DNA of 64,000 nucleotides from Megamerina dolium (Eukaryota; Arthropoda; Insecta; Diptera; Megamerinidae): assembly GCA_963854835.1 (NCBI GenBank), contig OY978527.1:26997029-27061028 (forward strand). Direction: 5' to 3'. Position 1 is the first letter of the stretch, and each line of letters starts with the position of its first letter. Made by a program: the position numbers and the translations under genes. The notes under the pieces are model-generated. The model ran no database searches. It saw nothing but the letters and a program-made list of their open reading frames with translations, and had not been told where the DNA came from. Positions 1-11,720 of this stretch are shown one piece after another.

Positions 1-1
1 C

Positions 2-2761
2 AAGTTGTGGCTGGTGGAAGCAGATAAAGAAATAACGAATAAAAACATCATACTTGGTAGGACGTTAGTAGAACCTAAAGAAAATGGAATAGTACCGGTG
101 CGAATTTTAAATCCAACTAATACATCTACAGTTGTAAAGAAAGGAATGGTGATTGGTCATTGCCAGGAAGTTACTGCCGTAGTAGACTGCGAAAAGGGTT
201 CGTCGATAAAAAGTGGAAGATCAGGAACTGGCAAGGCGGAAATAAAAGCACAGATGGAGGAATGGGCAGGTGTGCTTACCAAACAGCAAAAAGAAAAGGC
301 TTTACAAGTATTGGAGAAGTACAGTTCAATATTTTCTTCAAATGGAAAAACTGGAGGACGAACAACCATCGTGAAGCATCACATTGACACCGGTGATTCT
401 AGACCAATTCGTCAAGCACCACGACGAGTTCCATTGGCCAAAAGAGACGAAGCCATTAAACTGATTTCCGATATGCAGAAACAAGGTGTTATTGAACCAT
501 CAGCGAGTCCATGGAGTTCACCAGTTGTGCTGGTAAAGAAGAAGGATGGAAGTACTCGATTCTGTGTGGATTACAGAAAGCTAAATGATATTACGAAAAA
601 AGACAGCTATCCACTGCCAAGAATCGATGACACTCTGGACACACTATCTGGTGCGAAGTGGTTCTCAACTCTTGATTTGCAAAGTGGCTACTGGCAAGTG
701 GAACTTGGTAAGGAAGACAAAGAGAAAACAGCTTTCAGTATTGGCGATGGTCTATGGCAATTTACAGTCATGCCATTTGGTTTATGCAATGCGCCAGCTA
801 CTTTCGAACGTTTGATGGAGCGTGTACTCAGAGGACTACACTGGAAAACGTGCTTGGTGTACCTCGATGACATTATTGTGATGGGAAAAGATTTTAACGA
901 CCACCTGGAAAAGTTGAAAGAAGTATTTGAGCGTATACAATCAGCAGGGCTTAAACTGAATATGAAAAAGTGTTCACTCTTCAGGCGAGAAGTTAAATAT
1001 CTTGGTCATAAAGTAACAACAGAAGGGGTACATACCGACGAGGAGAAAGTAGCAGCAGTTCAAGAATGGCCTATTCCGTCGAATCTTCACGAGCTAAGGA
1101 GCTAAGGCTTATGCACCTACTATAGACGATTTGTTCCTGGATTTGCAAACATCGCCAGCAGTCTGCATGAGTTGACAAGAAAGAACAAACCATTTGTGTG
1201 GGGCGAGGACCAACAGAAAGCATTCGAACAGCTGAAAGAAAAACTCTGTTCAGCACCAATATTAGCGTATCCAGTACCTGGTCAAAAGTTTGTGTTGGAC
1301 ACAGATGCGAGTGGCTATGGAATAGGTGGTGTGCTCTCTCAGATCATAGATGGGCAAGAAAAAGTAATAGCATACTACAGTAAAATCCTGTCGAAGTCAG
1401 AAAGAAATTACTGTGTCACACGAAGAGAGTTGCTCGCAATACTGGAATGTGTAAAGTATTTCCATAAATACTTGTACGGTCAGTCATTTCATCTACGAAC
1501 TGACCACTCAGCGCTAAGGTGGTTATTGCAATTTAACAACCCAGAAGGACAATTGGCGCGCTGGATTGAAAGGCTGCAGAGTTATGATTTTACCATCGAA
1601 CATCGTAAAGGAGGACATCACGGCAACGCGGATGCTCTATCTCGTCGTCCTTGCAAAATGGAATGTAAACATTGTTCTCGAGTGGAAAGCAACATTGTCG
1701 ACATACGACTTACGAATATATTGCCGGAGGAGTCATGGACCACCGAACGAGTGCAAGAAGATCAGCGGAACGACCCAGATCTCGTAAAGATTATGGAATA
1801 CAAGGAGCAGGGCATACGTCCAGATTGGCAAGAAATGGCTAATGAGAGTCCAATAGCAAAGGCATACTGGGCGCAGTGGCAAAGCCTGCACTTACGAGAC
1901 GGATGTTTATTCCGAGCATGGGAAAGTGTGGATGGAAAAATCACTAATGATCTTCTAGTGGTACCCAAGGCGAGAATAAATGAAGTGATAGCTGAGTATC
2001 ACAATGCCTCCAGTGGAGGGCATTTGGGAATCACCAAAACCGTCGAGAAAATAAAGAACCGATTTTATTGGGTTGGATGTCATGACCATGTCGCTGATTG
2101 GATTCGGAAATGTAAGCAATGTGCAATGGCCAAAGGTCCCACTAAGAAAAGTCGAGGTAAGATGCACCAATACACCGTGGGTGCTCCATTTGAGCGAATT
2201 GCTATGGACATAGCTGGGCCATTTCCAATAAGCAACGCAGGAAACAAGTATGTTCTGGTGGTTATAGATTACTTCAGTAAATGGCCTGAAGTATACCCCA
2301 TTCCAAATCAGGAAGCTAGTACAGTTGCGGATGTATTCGTCAACCAATGGGTTACTCGTTTTGGTGTACCGATGGAGTTACACTCAGACCAAGGTCGAAA
2401 TTTCGAATCAGTTGTATTCCAAGAGATATGCCGTATGCTGGGTATATACAAAACTCGTACAACACCTTTGCATCCACAATCTGATGGCATGGTAGAACGA
2501 TTTAACCGTACCTTGGAGGAATATTTGAGAAAAGTCGTAGATAAATACCAAAGAGACTGGGATGTACATATACCAATGTTCCTCATGGCATATCGATGCG
2601 CACAACATGATACGACGGCTACTACACCGGCAATGGCAATTTTTGGAAACGAGTTAAGACTGCCAGCTGATTTAAAATTTGGAGTCGTAACACCAACGAG
2701 ATCAACCGAAGGTAATTATACTAGCGAAAAGCGGGAACAGTTGGATGAAGCGATAAGATGA
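2..2761 (+). pseudogene. Gypsy pol: reverse transcriptase, RNase H, integrase core (one nonsense stop)
   Basis: One reading frame is open across the span except for a TAA at 1103-1105. It begins with the linker that follows protease. Reverse transcriptase is recognised by LDLQSGYWQV, FTVMPFGLCNAPATF and the catalytic YLDD (about 860-871). RNase H has FVLDTDASGYGIGG and the TDHSALRWL segment. Integrase has an HHCC zinc-binding region (about 2000-2125, ending CKQCAMAKG) and a DDE core with MDIAGPFP, HSDQGRNF and VERFNRTLEEYL. The TAA falls where Gypsy proteins normally read RSFLGLCTYYRRF; here one residue is missing and a stop sits between RS and GLC, beside a short repeat of gctaagg. The frame then ends at TGA 2759-2761, where the rest of integrase continues in another frame. 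Pol products would act in cytoplasmic particles and in integration; this copy would make only truncated protein. Confidence 0.93.
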
Positions 2762-3003
2762 AGGCCAGGTATGACTTGAAAGCAAATTCAAAAGGGTTCT
2801 ATGAAGGAGAGCTTGTAATGCTTCATAATCCACAACGAAAGAAAGGCCTGTCTCCTAAACTACAGACTCATTGGGAAGGACCATATGAGATTATAGCAAA
2901 GATAAATGACGTAGTGTATCGCATTCAACGTGCCTGGAATAAAAGAGCAAAGTTTAAAGTAGTGCACTTGGAGCGACTTGCGCCATATCGAGGGGAAGTA
3001 TAA
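2758..3003 (+). pseudogene. Gypsy integrase C-terminal region, frameshifted from pol
   Basis: This frame overlaps the preceding one by four bases (ATGA). It encodes the end of integrase: a GPY/F-type segment (LQTHWEGPYEIIAKINDVVY) followed by a short tail ending VVHLERLAPYRGEV. In Gypsy elements this is continuous with the integrase core, so the overlap is read as an indel here, not as a separate gene. A programmed frameshift is unlikely at this position because no slippery run is seen. The stop is 38 bases before the 3' LTR. Confidence 0.88.
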
Positions 3004-3028
3004 AAACTTGTTCGGGACGAACAAGGTT

Positions 3029-3041
3029 AAGAGGAGGGCAG
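3029..3041 (+). other. Polypurine tract priming plus-strand synthesis
   Basis: A purine-rich run (aagaggagggcag) lies directly against the LTR start TGTAAC. This is the standard place for the RNase-H-resistant primer of LTR retrotransposons. Confidence 0.8.
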
Positions 3042-3166
3042 TGTAACGAGTATCGATAGTTGATTACTCATCACTATTGTGAAAATAAGCGATAACCAGA
3101 ACAAGCCAACGAGAAAGGAAGAGAAGAATCTCGATAAAGGAAGATTCTGGGGTGTTGCCAACAGAG

Positions 3167-3173
3167 TATAAAT
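3167..3173 (+). promoter_or_regulatory. TATA box in the LTR
   Basis: The motif TATAAAT in the context gagtataaatagagcc is a strong TATA box about 125 bases into the LTR. In the 5' LTR it would drive the genomic transcript; in this 3' copy it points into downstream DNA. Confidence 0.65.
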
Positions 3174-3317
3174 AGAGCCAGTGTTGAGAATTGAAATCAA
3201 TCTACTTCCGAACGTGATTGCGAAAACATTGATACAGAGGCAAAAGTTGCAAGTACATTTAAGTGTTATAGTAAATAGTTGATTGTAAACAGTGTTGATT
3301 GTAAATAGAGATTATTA

Positions 3318-3323
3318 AATAAA
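3318..3323 (+). terminator. LTR polyadenylation signal
   Basis: AATAAA occurs about 150 bases after the TATA box inside the LTR, a suitable place for 3' processing of the element transcript. Confidence 0.55.
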
Positions 3324-3437
3324 TTGTTGCTGTATATAGTTGTACAAAATAAGTGTTGCAGTTATCATTAACAGAATCCAGTGATCGAACAAGGTAATTC
3401 AAATAGAATTAAACGTTCACAGAATAAAAACGTAACA

Positions 3438-4094
3438 ATATTATTAAATTTTAACGTAAATGTAATTTGAAATTTCCCATAATGATAATAAGAATGATTC
3501 CTTCACAAACATACTTATTATTGCAAGGATTAGCTATGGAGATAATATCGTAATATAATCATATTCACACATATTCACAAACCAAAGTGAAAGTTTTCAT
3601 TCTAAAGAGTGTAGAATATGAAACAAATACCGATTCTATATTCTTTGTTTCTAAATAGAAATTTTGAATTTTCCAATTCGCGATGAGCAGAGAAAATTAT
3701 TATTCTAATTTAAAAGTTGTATATGAGAATGAAAAACGACTGCAGTTCTCTAGTTGTTAAGTTGTTGTGAAAAATTTTTCTCGTTTCAAATTTCGTCGTA
3801 TTTTGGTAGGTAGTGATGACCTGATCGAGTGAGACTCACATGTGATTTAATCTCGTGTAGCTGCGTAATTCTTAGATTGATAAATTACAATTTGAATTTT
3901 TCAAAAAATTACTCATATTATATAGATTTAAAAAATGTTTAATTTTTTAAAAATGCGTGGTCCCATCCAATCCATAGGCAATTACACGATCTAAGTCATT
4001 AACAACAGCAGTAAAAGCTGCACCATCAAGCGACCCCAGTAACAATAATCATATTCCAATGTCATCATAACAGTGCTACATTACCTACAAAATA
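3438..4094. other. AT-rich flank, nothing recognised
   Basis: No coding signal, RNA gene or known repeat is seen in this stretch. It holds only short A/T runs. Confidence 0.5.
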
Positions 4095-4430
4095 TATAAT
4101 ATATATTTTTAACCCATTAGGACATAGTTATTATTTCATCTAGAACAACAATGTTTAGTACATAAATAGATTGGCACTGTAAAATCACAATTTTTGGAGA
4201 AAAAAAACATGCCCACAAAAGTATGTCATTCCCATACGAATTGATGGACATTTTTTTTACTTTAAACAGGCTGAACGTACTTAATCTTCCATCTCATACA
4301 ACAATATTCCTTACATAGATTTATAACATTGTAGGAAATAGCCTCATAAAAAATCGGTGAACCACGCCTACTATATTATGTGACTCTCTGGTATTTATGA
4401 TTATATACGCCTTAAAGATAGTTGTAAATG
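4095..4430 (+). repeat. Decayed mini-me/DINE-type tandem units
   Basis: Two degenerate units carry the landmarks of the large arrays at 43.9-54 kb: a tagaacaacaatgtttagtacata segment, then aaaaacatgcccac, cattcccatacga, and later ggtgaaccacgcctac. The spacing of the cacgcc-like boxes is about 150 bases, matching the unit length there. The ends of the element are not preserved. Confidence 0.45.
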
Positions 4431-6387
4431 TAAGACAGGTAAATTTATAATGTTTTAACGGTCAAAAGTGACTGGATAAAAAAAAATTATCTCCTTCTAA
4501 GGTCTTGGAATTTTACTACATGTACAAACTCAACACAATCCATCCGGTCTGAAGAACATGACCGTAAATTTGTTTCACAGTGTAATTGTACAGAAAATTC
4601 TTTGATTGCTTTTATAAGTATATGAAGTTTATGAAACTAAATATAGTCCTTAAATGTTATTGGGTTACTTACTTACCATTCTCATACCATGCTTGTATAA
4701 AAAAAATGTGTTCTTTACAGCAGCACAGATTATAAAATACAAAACAAAAATTTAGAAAACTACACCTGGTTGAACTCTTTACAGTCTATTGCCTTTTGTT
4801 TTTTTTTTTTTTTGGTCGAGTACAATAAATGTTTAATGAAATTTGAGGCAAATGCTATACTTTATTTTTGTTTTTTTACAAATGTGAGTTCATGTGACCC
4901 AGATTTGGTGTTTTCTTTCAAATATCAGACAGATAATATAAGTTTGACTTATACATATGTACATGTTGTGTTCCTCAAAAGGAAATATTTTTTTTCTTTT
5001 CTTTTTATTCTTTATTGCACATTGAAAGAAATGTGAAAACACTAATTAGCACTGTTAGGCACGTACTCGTATATCACTGCCGCATTTTTGGCTTGTCACA
5101 TAAAACCCATGTACAAGATGATGTTTATGCGGTTGCTACCAGTTTGCAGATATCATAAATATAGAAATGATTATATTGTATTAATAACGTGATAATGAAA
5201 AAAATTCTCTCCTTTCTCTTAATATTTGAGATAAAAACTAGTAAATTTGTATTTAAGAAATGACCACTCTTTGCACTTAAATGATATAGAAAATTTTTTG
5301 GAGAAGGCCAGAATATGTAGCTATTTTTTTTATAATGACACCTTAAAGAAAGGTATGACTTTGCACTTCTGGATAATCATTGCAATTTAATAGAGTATTT
5401 GTATACTGAAATTTTAAAGCGATTAATTACAATTTTTTTTCCAAAAATATTTTTCATAAGATATACAAAATGAAATACTCAGTATTATCTAATTGTTTTT
5501 TATTAGCACAATACTAAAATTACTGATTATCGGCAACATGTTATTTATTGTTTACTTTAAACTCACCACCATCAAAATCAATACCACGCATTAACGAATA
5601 TGCAGATATCATTCACTAAGTATAAATACCATAAATTGTATACTTTATTTATTTATTTTAATTTGTATGTGTTTATTTTAATTAAATTGTTTTCCACTTT
5701 TAATTTTCTCTTTTTAATTTCACACAATTTATTTACATAAATGCTTGTATGCAATTTTTTTTTCTTATTACAAATAATCATTTTAAGAAATTTAAACAAA
5801 TACATTTTTGCTTCCTCTATTCTAACAAAGTTTAATACTATAAATCACCATTTAACCTTGAGACATTTGAAGTTCAAGCTCTCTTTGTTTTTTCCAAAAG
5901 TAATTTATATAAACTCTTTTATATTTCAGAAGAAAAGTTTAGCTAGAGGAGAAGGAGAACAACAGGTATGTTATACTCCTCCTTTGGGTTAAACTTTATA
6001 TCAACACTACACTACCTTAAATAGCCTCGAAAATTACAAACTTTTTAAATAAATCCATTTTATGTTTTTTTTTTTTTGTTTATATTGTATATATTGTATA
6101 TATTGTGTATATTCAGAATTTTTTTTAGCGAAAATGTAAAAACAACTAAAAGCAAAAGTTAGTAAAACACATTAATGCCTACGCCTCAACCATGCGTAAA
6201 TAGATACAAACAGTGATGAATATTTGAATGCCATTCTTCCCCATACATATACAATATATTTAGTTTGTTTGATTATTTTTGCATTTATTGTCATCATTTA
6301 TGCAATATGCAATTTGATTTTTTAGCAAAAACGAACAAGAAAGTGGTGCAATGAAGTGAAGTTAGAAAATCAATCACTATATTCGTA
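4431..6387. other. AT-rich intergenic DNA, nothing recognised
   Basis: The stretch has poly-T runs (for example near 4800 and 6070) and short AT repeats. The few open frames here are low-complexity Phe/Leu/Lys strings without domains. Confidence 0.5.
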
Positions 6388-7264
6388 AAGGGTTTTCCAT
6401 TAGGGACATACAAATTTTATCTATTAATAAAACACAGAAATATTTGAGATATTGAGTTCAAATTTATAGTGGATATATTGCAAGCATTTTATATTTTATG
6501 AATGAAATTCGATTTCGGTCATATGACCACCACGAGCCCGTTTACAGCGGTCGATTCTTTGGACCTAATTTTCAACCACTCTAGCACACATTTCGACCGG
6601 AATGTTGGCAATTTCGCGTTGGATGTTGTCTTTGAGCTCGTCTAAAGTTGCTGGCTTGTTTGCATAGACCAGTGACTTGATAAAGCCCCATTAAAAGAAA
6701 TCCAATGGTGTTAAATCGCATGAACGAGGCGGCAATTCGACCGGACCATTTCTCGAGATAACACGTTCACCGAATTTGCCTTGCAATAAATCGATTGTGA
6801 CGTGTGCTGTGTGGCTAGTGGCCCCGTCTTGTTGAAACCACATATCGCTGATGTCAAGTTCATCCAATTCTGGCCACAAATAATCTTCCAACAGCACGAT
6901 AGCGCTCTGCATTGACGGTAACTGATGGTCGTTTTCATCCACGAAAAAATACGGTTTAGTGTCTCAAGAAGCACTTGTGGGTTTGTTGCTGACCAATAAC
7001 GCATATTTTGCTTATTGACAAAGCCATTGAGCCAGAAATGAGCTTCATCGCTGAAGATGATTTTTCGCTCTTAAAGTTGCGACCACCGACTCAGAATTTC
7101 GGTAGTAATTTTTAATAATTTCCAAACGTTGCTGGTTCGTGAACCTTACCATGATGAAAATGTTGACTTTAACTAACGTTTTGACATTGAATGTTGATTA
7201 AAAAAGTTTAAGAGTGCGTTCATATAAAGATACGAAATTATTATGTCCCTAATGGAAAACCCTT
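6388..7264 (-). mobile_element. rosa-type (DD41D) mariner, internally deleted, with intact TIRs
   Basis: The left end aagggttttccattaggga (6388 on) is matched in inverted orientation by the right end at 7264, and the match continues for about 22 bases. Both ends are flanked by TA (6386-6387 and 7265-7266), the Tc1/mariner target duplication. The element is 877 bp, shorter than a usual mariner of about 1.3 kb, because internal coding sequence is deleted. Confidence 0.9.
6496..7152 (-). pseudogene. DD41D mariner transposase, deleted and frameshifted
   Basis: Reading leftwards from the ATG at 7152, an N-terminal helix-turn-helix start (MVRFTNQQRLEII) runs abruptly into the catalytic core, so most of the DNA-binding region is missing. 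[16 protein letters not shown] carries the first catalytic Asp. The second is in [13 protein letters not shown] and the third in [13 protein letters not shown]. Forty-one residues separate the second and third aspartates, the DD41D spacing of the rosa group of mariners first known from a tephritid fly. Further frameshifts lie after TNPQV and near DFF, and a TAG interrupts VVEN before the C-terminus. The protein would cut and paste the element by binding its TIRs; this copy cannot. Confidence 0.88.
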
Positions 7265-7365
7265 TACAAATAAAATATGAGTTGTTTTTTATGTTTTTTT
7301 TTTTTTTTTTTTGAAGCGAAGAAAAAAACTTGCTCAAATTTGTTCGGTTCAATTACGTACACATA

Positions 7366-7912
7366 CAGGGTGGACCATATACAAGTTTCGATGTATGTAT
7401 TCAAAAAAAAAAAAGAATTGAGATAAATATATTTTTTCGTTATATTATTGGTTTATTCGAAAAAGCAAATATTCCCATCATTTATGAAGCACGACTTCAT
7501 TCGTGTGGCTGCCTTGACTGGATTCGCAGTAGCAGATCCTCTTAACCCAATTATTCAAGACCTTGATGATGGTTTCTGAAGCGTTAATGGATTGTTCGCA
7601 AAACATCGCTCCTTCATGGCACCCCACAAAAAAGTCTCACGGCGTCAAATCGCAGCTCCGCGATGACTAATTGACATTGCCGAGACAGCTAATAACGCGA
7701 TTATCGAACTTGGCGCGCAAAAGATCGATTGTGGCATGGAATATGTGGAATGGTCATGCTTCTGTAGCACTCACCGTTCACTGAAATGGCATTCAGCAAT
7801 ATTTTTAAAGAAACATTAGGCAATGATTAGGTTTTAGATTTCCAATGGGAAAGAGCTGTCACTGTAAAAAAATCATATGATTAAAAAAAAAACAACTCAA
7901 TGGTTTACCCTG
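7366..7912 (-). mobile_element. Second DD41D mariner relic with short TIRs, 547 bp
   Basis: The ends are cagggtggaccat on the left and, inverted, cagggtaaaccat on the right, each bordered by TA (7364-7365 and 7913-7914). Inside, the minus strand still reads like the end of a DD41D core (ATIDLLRAKFDNRVI, then SRSCDLTP-DFF with stops). The TIRs differ from those of the neighbour at 6388, so this is a different family and not a fragment of that copy. Only 101 bases, with a long poly-T, separate the two. Confidence 0.75.
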
Positions 7913-9640
7913 TATATTACCAACTCTCGTTCAGTTTTTCTATCCCACGATTTTTGTGAATACCATAACTCCTATATCAATCTCTTGAAGGTGCTCCCAT
8001 ACAATTTGATGTAAAAACAAACATCTGAAAACAAAATCATTCCTCTTTAATGCAATTCTAACTCAGTGTAAATAAGTAATGAGTTTCTTATTGTACAATA
8101 TTATTCGAAAATAAAAATTAAATCAATAAATAAATGAGCCATACATAATTGTCAGCCTTGATACATGTATTGTAATCGTCGGTGATAAAAAATGTATGCA
8201 CTTGACCAAGTAAAAAATGACTTCAAAATTCTACGAAAATTCATGAATTTACACAAAATGTTTGCTCAGGGTTGTTTATTGCATAGAATACTTTTATATT
8301 AATTGAGTTTAAGTGAAAAAGTATCATCAGTTTTCCTTAACCCCTAACATTATTTTATATACGCTGAAGCTAAAGTTCGTCGATTCGACGAAGCCTATAT
8401 TAAAACTTTAATAAGAAAAGAGTAAAATTAAAAAAAATGTTGATTCCATTTATTTCATTTCTTGGCTTGTAAACATTTGTTTTAAAAAAATTCACTTATG
8501 TTGGTGTTTCATTGAAGAAAGTTATACATGAATTCACGTTCACACAATTAGAAAATGAGAGCGGTGTTCGTTGATTCGACAAGGATTAGCTTTCCAAGGT
8601 TAACCAAGTAAATTGTCAATTTTTCAACGTCGATTACAATTTGCTTGAAGAAAGATTTTGAAATGAGTATCCAAGATTTCGATGCTTTTAACGATTTGAC
8701 TTATTTCAGCTCCTAAGAACCAAAGTATTGAGCTTGCTGATGGTCAAAAGATAAGTGTTTAGTGTTTCTGCAATGTTATGTATGTGATATTATATGGATT
8801 TATTTCATCGACATTACCTCAATTAGCCTTTCTGAACGTTAAGCAGAATCTCCAGAACGCTGTGTGGTAAAAAAGCTCGGAGAGCATTATGCTTATAACC
8901 TTTACTGCATTTTACACAGGCATAACTTTGATGAATAAGCACAGGTGATCCATTGTCAATTTGATGTGAAAACCGAATGACATCAAGCGCTTGCTTAATA
9001 TAGTTTGAGCTGCCAGCTGTCGAAATACACAGCACCTAAACGGGTTGTCTTGTCGCGAGTAATAATTAAATATGCGTGACACCTTCTATTTCAAAATACT
9101 TCATGACTTTAGCGAAGATCCAATATAATTACAAAATTCTCTCTAATCTGGCCGTTGGTATGGTTGGCCTTATTGTACACCGAAGACTTTACTTTCGAAA
9201 TTAAGATCGAGAACAGTCTAAAGTCTACATTGTTTATTTTATAATTTCATTTACTTTGGTTGGTTGTTCGGATTCAATGGCTCATCCACAGAAATCCTAC
9301 TTTGTGACACAATTACCATTAGGTGCCGTCCTCATAAAAACCCCCGAGGATAAGCGACAGATTATCTACTACATCCAAACTGTCGAAGAAATTCAGAATA
9401 TTCGAACAGATTGTAAAGCACGCAATTACTTAAAAATCTGTTTCTTCTGATTGCTAGAATCAGCCATTAACGGAGGAAATGGGTGAGGTGTCTCATTTTC
9501 ATTAAATCTTCTTAAGCCTAACAGTATTGATGCTATCTCTGTTAATAAATTCTTGGATTCTAGTACTGCCTTACATTGACCAACAAAATCGAACACGTTG
9601 TTAATGATTTTCAACTCTTATTTGCCAACTGAATATGGTG
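7913..9640. other. Unrecognised region with short protein-like frames
   Basis: Two frames look protein-like but match no family I can name: 8823-9035 on the minus strand (with CVKCSKGYKHNALRAFLPHS) and 9256-9450 on the plus strand (with MAHPQKSYFVTQLPLGAVL). Neither has a visible start context, partner exon or domain. The region also holds the near-palindrome ttcgtcga-t-tcgacgaa at 8376-8392 and an imperfect relative near 8566. This could be a decayed element or a remnant exon. Confidence 0.3.
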
Positions 9641-11079
9641 TAGGCAGTTGGTTTTTCTCTCGCTCTACTGAAACTCAGTATAGTTTATTTGTCAATGCAC
9701 TTTAAAAAGTTATTATGCTGAAACGTAGTGTATATTAAATTGTATTGAGTTTGAGAATGGATAGAATAAAGAATAAACCACAACCACCTTCATATGGAAT
9801 TGCGCACAAATTCATTTAATTGTTATTATCAACGAACTGGTACATACATTTGCAAACGGCCAAATCACACCTACCCCTACACAAAAATATATTATTTCTA
9901 ACGTATGTTGCCTATTTGTCTCAATGTATAGCGTATGATGTATACACATTCTATGAGTCATAAGCTCTACAAAAATAAATCGTTAATATTTTTAATCATA
10001 TAAAACGTATATTTTCTTAAAAGAAAAAGCCATTAACATCAAATCACGTCACAGCACACTACGAAAAACGTCAATAATCACGTTATTGAGATCAGTGACC
10101 CGAAATATTTGAAATTTAGAATAGATTGAAGAAATGTCATACACTTTCATTTTGCCATACGTATAATTTTAAAATATACAATATGTAAATTAATTCTGTT
10201 CATATGCATTGAAGAGTAATCTGCATAATTAGAATCTTCACCATATTGATCGACTACCATTCACATTCACACAGTATTGTTTCAGCGCAGTAGCGCCTTA
10301 TCAACAATTGAACTCATGCAACAGTGAATTTTATTTATTCTTATTGTTTATAATAAATATGATTTTAATCGACACATTTTGAACTCATCTCATCTGAAGA
10401 AAAGCATAGTTAGTAATTTAATTGAAAAGATTCATATTTGATAATAAAATATTTCAAAGAATATAATAATGATTCAATGAAGAAAAGGAAAGTGAATCAA
10501 CAATGGCATTGACACGTTACGAGTATATATTAAAATTTGTTGTTTTGTTGTTTTAACTTTAAAGGGCAGTGATTTTATTACAAATAGTTGAAATCTATAA
10601 ATATTGAAGCTGAGCATATTACAATTCCAAACTATTAGTGATATAAAAATTATAAACTTGAAAAAATAATGATGTTAAGTATTTAATTCCTTACTAAAGA
10701 TATGCATCATTTTACCACAACTGTGTACATATATATTGTACAATACAATAACAACTGATTAATATCATTCACGCCATATCAGCAAACAAATAGAAGATTA
10801 TATGTATGTATGAATACAGAGCCAAAGACAAATTGCTGTGTTACATTTTTAACACTTGTTCTTAATAATTATAATAATAATAACAGAAACAACAAAAATG
10901 TATAGTAATGTATACAAATATATATTAAATTAAAATAATAAAATCAAATAAAATCAAATAAAGAACTTTAATTTCGGTACTACCGAAGCTTTGAGATCTT
11001 ACACTATGACAAATAATCGAATGTGCCGAGTGTCGGTCCTATAACTTTATATGCACTCGAGTCTAGAAATATAGATTAA
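9641..11079. other. AT-rich intergenic DNA, nothing recognised
   Basis: No coding or repeat signal beyond simple AT-rich runs is seen. Confidence 0.5.
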
Positions 11080-11720
11080 AAAAAAACAGTTTTGTTATCG
11101 AATTTCATAAATTTTTAAACTCGTCCATCCATTAATATATCTAGAATAATTATATGTACCAAGTTTCCGCTCCATTGTAATGCATTTCGGTATTTTGTAA
11201 TGTATGTGCGGTAGAAGTGGTTTGAAACCTATTGCATCCATTTTCAAGCATATACTTATTATAACTTGTAAATATAATCATATGTACCGAATTTCAGCTC
11301 GACAACACTATATTTTCGTGCGAAAAGTGTGAAAATATGCATTTCCAATCATACTTTTGCGTGTGGAGGTAGGTGTGCTTTTCATCCGATTACGTCCATT
11401 TGCAAACTTTTACTACAATTAGTAGATTTAGTCATATATAGCAGTTTTCAGCTTGATAGCTTAGTATTTTCAACCATAAAATGTGAAAAAATACATTTGA
11501 AAACAAACTTTTGTAAGGGAGTTACATAGGTGTTGTTTTAAAACGATTTCACCCAATTTCAAATATGTCAGTCCTCTGCAGAAACTTAACTTAAAAACTC
11601 AATTTTAGTGCGATAGCTTCAAATTTATGAAGTATAAGACAAAATTTTATGTTCCAAGATATATATTTTTGTGTGGAAAGTTGTCGTGGTTTTCATTCGA
11701 ATCCACCCATTAGATAACTC
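11080..11720. repeat. Degenerate tandem array, about four units of ~157 bp
   Basis: Successive units each carry a landmark series: a tccattt-like start (about 11235, 11392, 11549 and 11703), then ttagctcgata-like, an agtgtgaaaatat-like segment, ttttgtgtgga and ggtgttttcatccgat. The spacing is near 157 bases and the units are strongly diverged. The sequence differs from the array family at 44-54 kb, but the unit length is similar to central tandem repeats of DINE-1-type elements. It has no coding potential. Confidence 0.6.

Larger units (their letters stand above)
1..3437 (+). mobile_element. Ty3/Gypsy LTR retrotransposon, 3' half
   Basis: The window opens inside pol and runs through reverse transcriptase, RNase H, integrase, a polypurine tract and a complete 3' LTR. 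That order (RT, RNase H, then integrase) defines the Ty3/Gypsy group. The gag and protease regions and the 5' LTR lie upstream of the window. No envelope-like frame follows integrase: only 38 bases separate the last stop from the LTR. The copy is not coding-competent, because pol carries one in-frame stop and one frameshift. Since the 5' LTR is not visible, LTR-LTR divergence and the target duplication cannot be read. Confidence 0.95.
3042..3437 (+). repeat. 3' long terminal repeat of the Gypsy element (396 bp)
   Basis: The block starts TGTAACG right after the polypurine tract and ends CGTAACA, giving the usual TG...CA ends. It contains a TATA box and a downstream AATAAA, as expected of the U3-R-U5 order. 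The sequence after it (atattattaaat) should begin with the target duplication, but the other copy is outside the window. Confidence 0.85.

Noticed and set aside
4770..5036. 88-residue Phe-rich frame with a membrane-like composition
   Set aside because: It is produced by poly-T runs and has no start context, homology or neighbouring exon.
8337..8346. piggyBac end (TTAA followed by cccc)
   Set aside because: No matching inverted end and no DDD transposase fragment were found; the motif alone is too short.
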